From the NCBI GenBank assembly GCA_963170055.1, contig CAUJGJ010000214.1, positions 1 through 64,000 on the forward strand: a stretch of DNA of 64,000 bases, in the 5' to 3' direction. Both the position numbers and the translations under genes were made by a program. Shown in pieces: positions 61,983 to 64,000 of the stretch; position 1 is the stretch's first letter, and every line of letters begins with the position of its first letter. The stretch is from Halisarca cf. caerulea. Taxonomy: Eukaryota; Porifera; Demospongiae; Chondrillida; Halisarcidae. The notes beneath the pieces are model-generated. The model had not been told where the DNA came from. It saw only the letters and a program-made list of their open reading frames with translations, and did no database searches.

Positions 61983-64000
61983 CACAGGGGCATTATAGCG
62001 TATTTCAGAATGTGGGGATTTTAGGTGACAAAGTATTGGAATGTAGGGAATTTAATCTGTCACCTTTTTCATACACATCATGACTACCTCATAGGAAAAC
62101 GTCACATGTGTCATCACAAGTTGCATAATCTCTGTCTGTAGCGGGAAATGTTTGCGAATTGCGGGAGTTACGATTTGAGCTTTTGCGCCGCCAAATCCGT
62201 CATTTTAAAGCTTTTAAAAGATGGATATGGTGACTAAAAGTATCAAATACCACATATGGACAATTTGCGTACACCAAAGTTGCAATAAAGAACCATTCGC
62301 ACAAAGATATTCACCCAAAATCCCCGAAATTGGTATCTAAAGCCTAGATATTTCACTAAAGTATCCAAACAATATCAGAATCATACGATAATATCAAGAG
62401 TTACCCTATTAATAGTGATGGCGAGAGGATTTTACAAAAAAATAATACGAAGATCAGTTAAAACAACTGTAACTCACCCATAATCGTTCGCAAACAAAGA
62501 TCGATTAATCAGAATCAAAGATTTAGTGTCCAACTTCCTTCGCTGAGAAAAACTAAACAAAACGACGAAACTAACTTTGATATCGAAACTCTAACAGTAG
62601 CATAGCAAATTTTCATGCGCGTAACCAACTTGGAATGATACATAATGTCATCAATGATGTCACATTAAAATGGCGGCTTTCAACTTGTTTCAAAAAGAAT
62701 GTAGAATCCATACGTCTAGATGGCCCTTCTTTGCGATGGGGACTGCAAAAACTATTTCAAAGTACCTTGTGCATTCGTTTATTTTGAGCAGAGAAAATAT
62801 AACCAGGTATGCAAAAGATATAAGCATTTTTATGGTTTAATTTTCACTATTTTACAGCGGAAAAGTACATTTTTGGTTATATCTATGTCATTTGGGGTTA
62901 TATATTTTCCGCTCAGGAATACCTTATGCAGTCGACTTTACTCTTCAATTTGAAACTAGTTTTGCCCCTATTAAAGCACTTCTACATGTGCGTACATCGA
63001 CATTTACTGCAAAATGGTATTTTTTTAGATTCTTATTTACTTATTTTCGCATACAATATAGGCTTGTTTTTTGGTTTAATGTTTTGACAATAAGCATTAA
63101 AATGTGTAGAAGATTTAAAATGAGCCAGAAATTATTTCTGCGAGTCAAAATCGTGATGTATTTGTCTCCCCTTTTTGACGGCAGCCATTTTTATAGTTGT
63201 CTAAAAGACGGTACTGGTTCTGACTGTAGTTTTAGCACTCCTGTAAGCATGGAAGAACACCTGATTGAGGATCACAACACAGAGTGGGTTGGTAGCTTGG
63301 AGAGGTTGAATCAAATGTCTTTGTCCATTTTGTTGCACGGTGTTTTAGTGAGGCAGTTGCAGATGGGTATCACAGAGAGTGATAAAGTAATATCGTCATT
63401 TTTGGGTGTTAGTAGTAGGACCATTTGGGAATGGCGTTCAATGTTTTTTGCCAATGAGGGATGCTTTACAGACACTATGCAGGGGAAATACACAAGAAGC
63501 CTTCTTTGGGATAATGAAGATTTGAACGAGCAGGCAGCCAGATTTATACGAGCCAATGCATCTGTCAAGGGCAAGCCAAACCTGACTGCAGCTGAGTTTT
63601 GTGAATGGGTCAATGATTACCTACTACCAACATCCACCCTGGACAACACTCTTCCTCAGCGTATTGGACTTACCACTGCAACTAGGTGGATGCACGAGCT
63701 GGGTTTTTCTGTCATCAATAAAAGCAAAGGCATTTACATTGATGGCCACGAACGTGATGATGTTGTTGCTTCTCGCAATAGATTTTTAAGAAAGATGACT
63801 GCCATAGGATTTCTCCGTGAATTGAATGCCCCAACAGAGCAAATTTGCCAGTTGCTTACCTTCTGATATTCATTGTCCGGCTAACCCAGACAGAAACATA
63901 GTCATATTTCATGATGAGAGTATCTTTTGCTCTAACGAAGATCAGACTACACAATGGGGCATGAAAGATGATCATTTTGTAAGACCCAAAAGTAAAGGCT
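61983..64000 (+). mobile_element. Family P autonomous DDE transposon (5' part, cut by window end)
   Basis: Begins CACAGGGGCATTATAGCG. About 1.2 kb of non-coding 5' sequence matches the deletion derivative at 36588-37843 in reverse. A transposase-coding region follows. The right terminus is outside the window. It lies downstream of exon 19 in the same orientation as the host gene. Confidence 0.85.
63249..64000 (+). pseudogene. DDE transposase (Tc1/mariner-like DDE fold), frameshifted, partial
   Basis: An N-terminal helix-turn-helix-like stretch (VISSFLGVSSRTIWEWRSMF, about 63390-63450) is followed by TAAEFCEWVNDYLLP, LTTATRWMHELGF, and GIYIDGHERDDVV. The frame closes at TGA 63864. After a one-base shift around 63855 the next frame continues with IVIFHDESIF, QTTQWGM and VRPKSKG. 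HDES is the first catalytic Asp block of a DDE_3-type endonuclease. The later Asp and Glu lie beyond the window. As read, the protein is broken. A short intron instead of a frameshift is possible but no good splice sites are evident. The start at 63249 is the first Met of the conserved part; the frame is open upstream into the element's non-coding arm. Confidence 0.82.

Overview
This is an animal nuclear genome segment, AT-rich, intron-rich and packed with microsatellites and small DNA transposons. The style of the two kinase genes and the kind of DDE transposase at the right edge recall demosponges. That assignment is an inference from family knowledge; the sequence alone proves only a eukaryote with spliceosomal introns.

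Layout. (1) 1-2872 holds no gene I can support, only (GT)n, (TA)n, (TC)n and (TG)n tracts. (2) A two-exon minus-strand gene (4322 down to 2873) encodes a tyrosine-kinase-like (TKL-type) Ser/Thr kinase. Its second exon adds a short polar linker and a C-terminal hydrophobic segment, so the product is predicted to be a tail-anchored kinase of 386 aa. (3) 4323-5052 separates it from a divergent plus-strand gene and probably holds both promoters. (4) That second gene starts at 5053 and runs to at least 61665. I find 19 exons: an ATG exon of 26 codons, a 327-codon kinase exon (a paralogue of gene 1), 16 mini-exons of 14-42 codons that together encode a long coiled coil, and a 50-codon exon that looks like the start of a globular region. 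At least 878 codons are spread over 56.6 kb. Every junction is phase 0, and 10 of the 16 coiled-coil exons are exact multiples of seven codons.

The introns are dominated by transposable elements, mostly non-autonomous: (a) elements with GCATGTGGGACATGTCC ends, in at least three internal types (called D, F and G here, plus E); (b) elements with CGCAGGTAAGTTATGG-type ends (family C); (c) elements flanked by TTAA (several, piggyBac-like in target choice); (d) TA-flanked elements (family K and short mariner-like MITEs); (e) a 614-bp element with a perfect 9-bp target duplication carrying a RecQ-helicase-like fragment; (f) palindromic MITEs with 4-bp duplications; (g) a large foldback with inverted minisatellites; (h) at the right edge, the 5' part of an autonomous DDE transposon (family P), whose internal-deletion derivative lies at 36588-37843. 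Many insertions are nested, and the window contains uninterrupted copies that serve as empty sites, so their relative order can be read directly.

The most notable points are the heptad-sized phase-0 exon structure of the kinase/coiled-coil gene, the head-to-head paralogous kinases (one tail-anchored, one coiled-coil), the transposon carrying a helicase fragment, and the autonomous/non-autonomous transposon pair. I see no tRNA, rRNA or CRISPR array.
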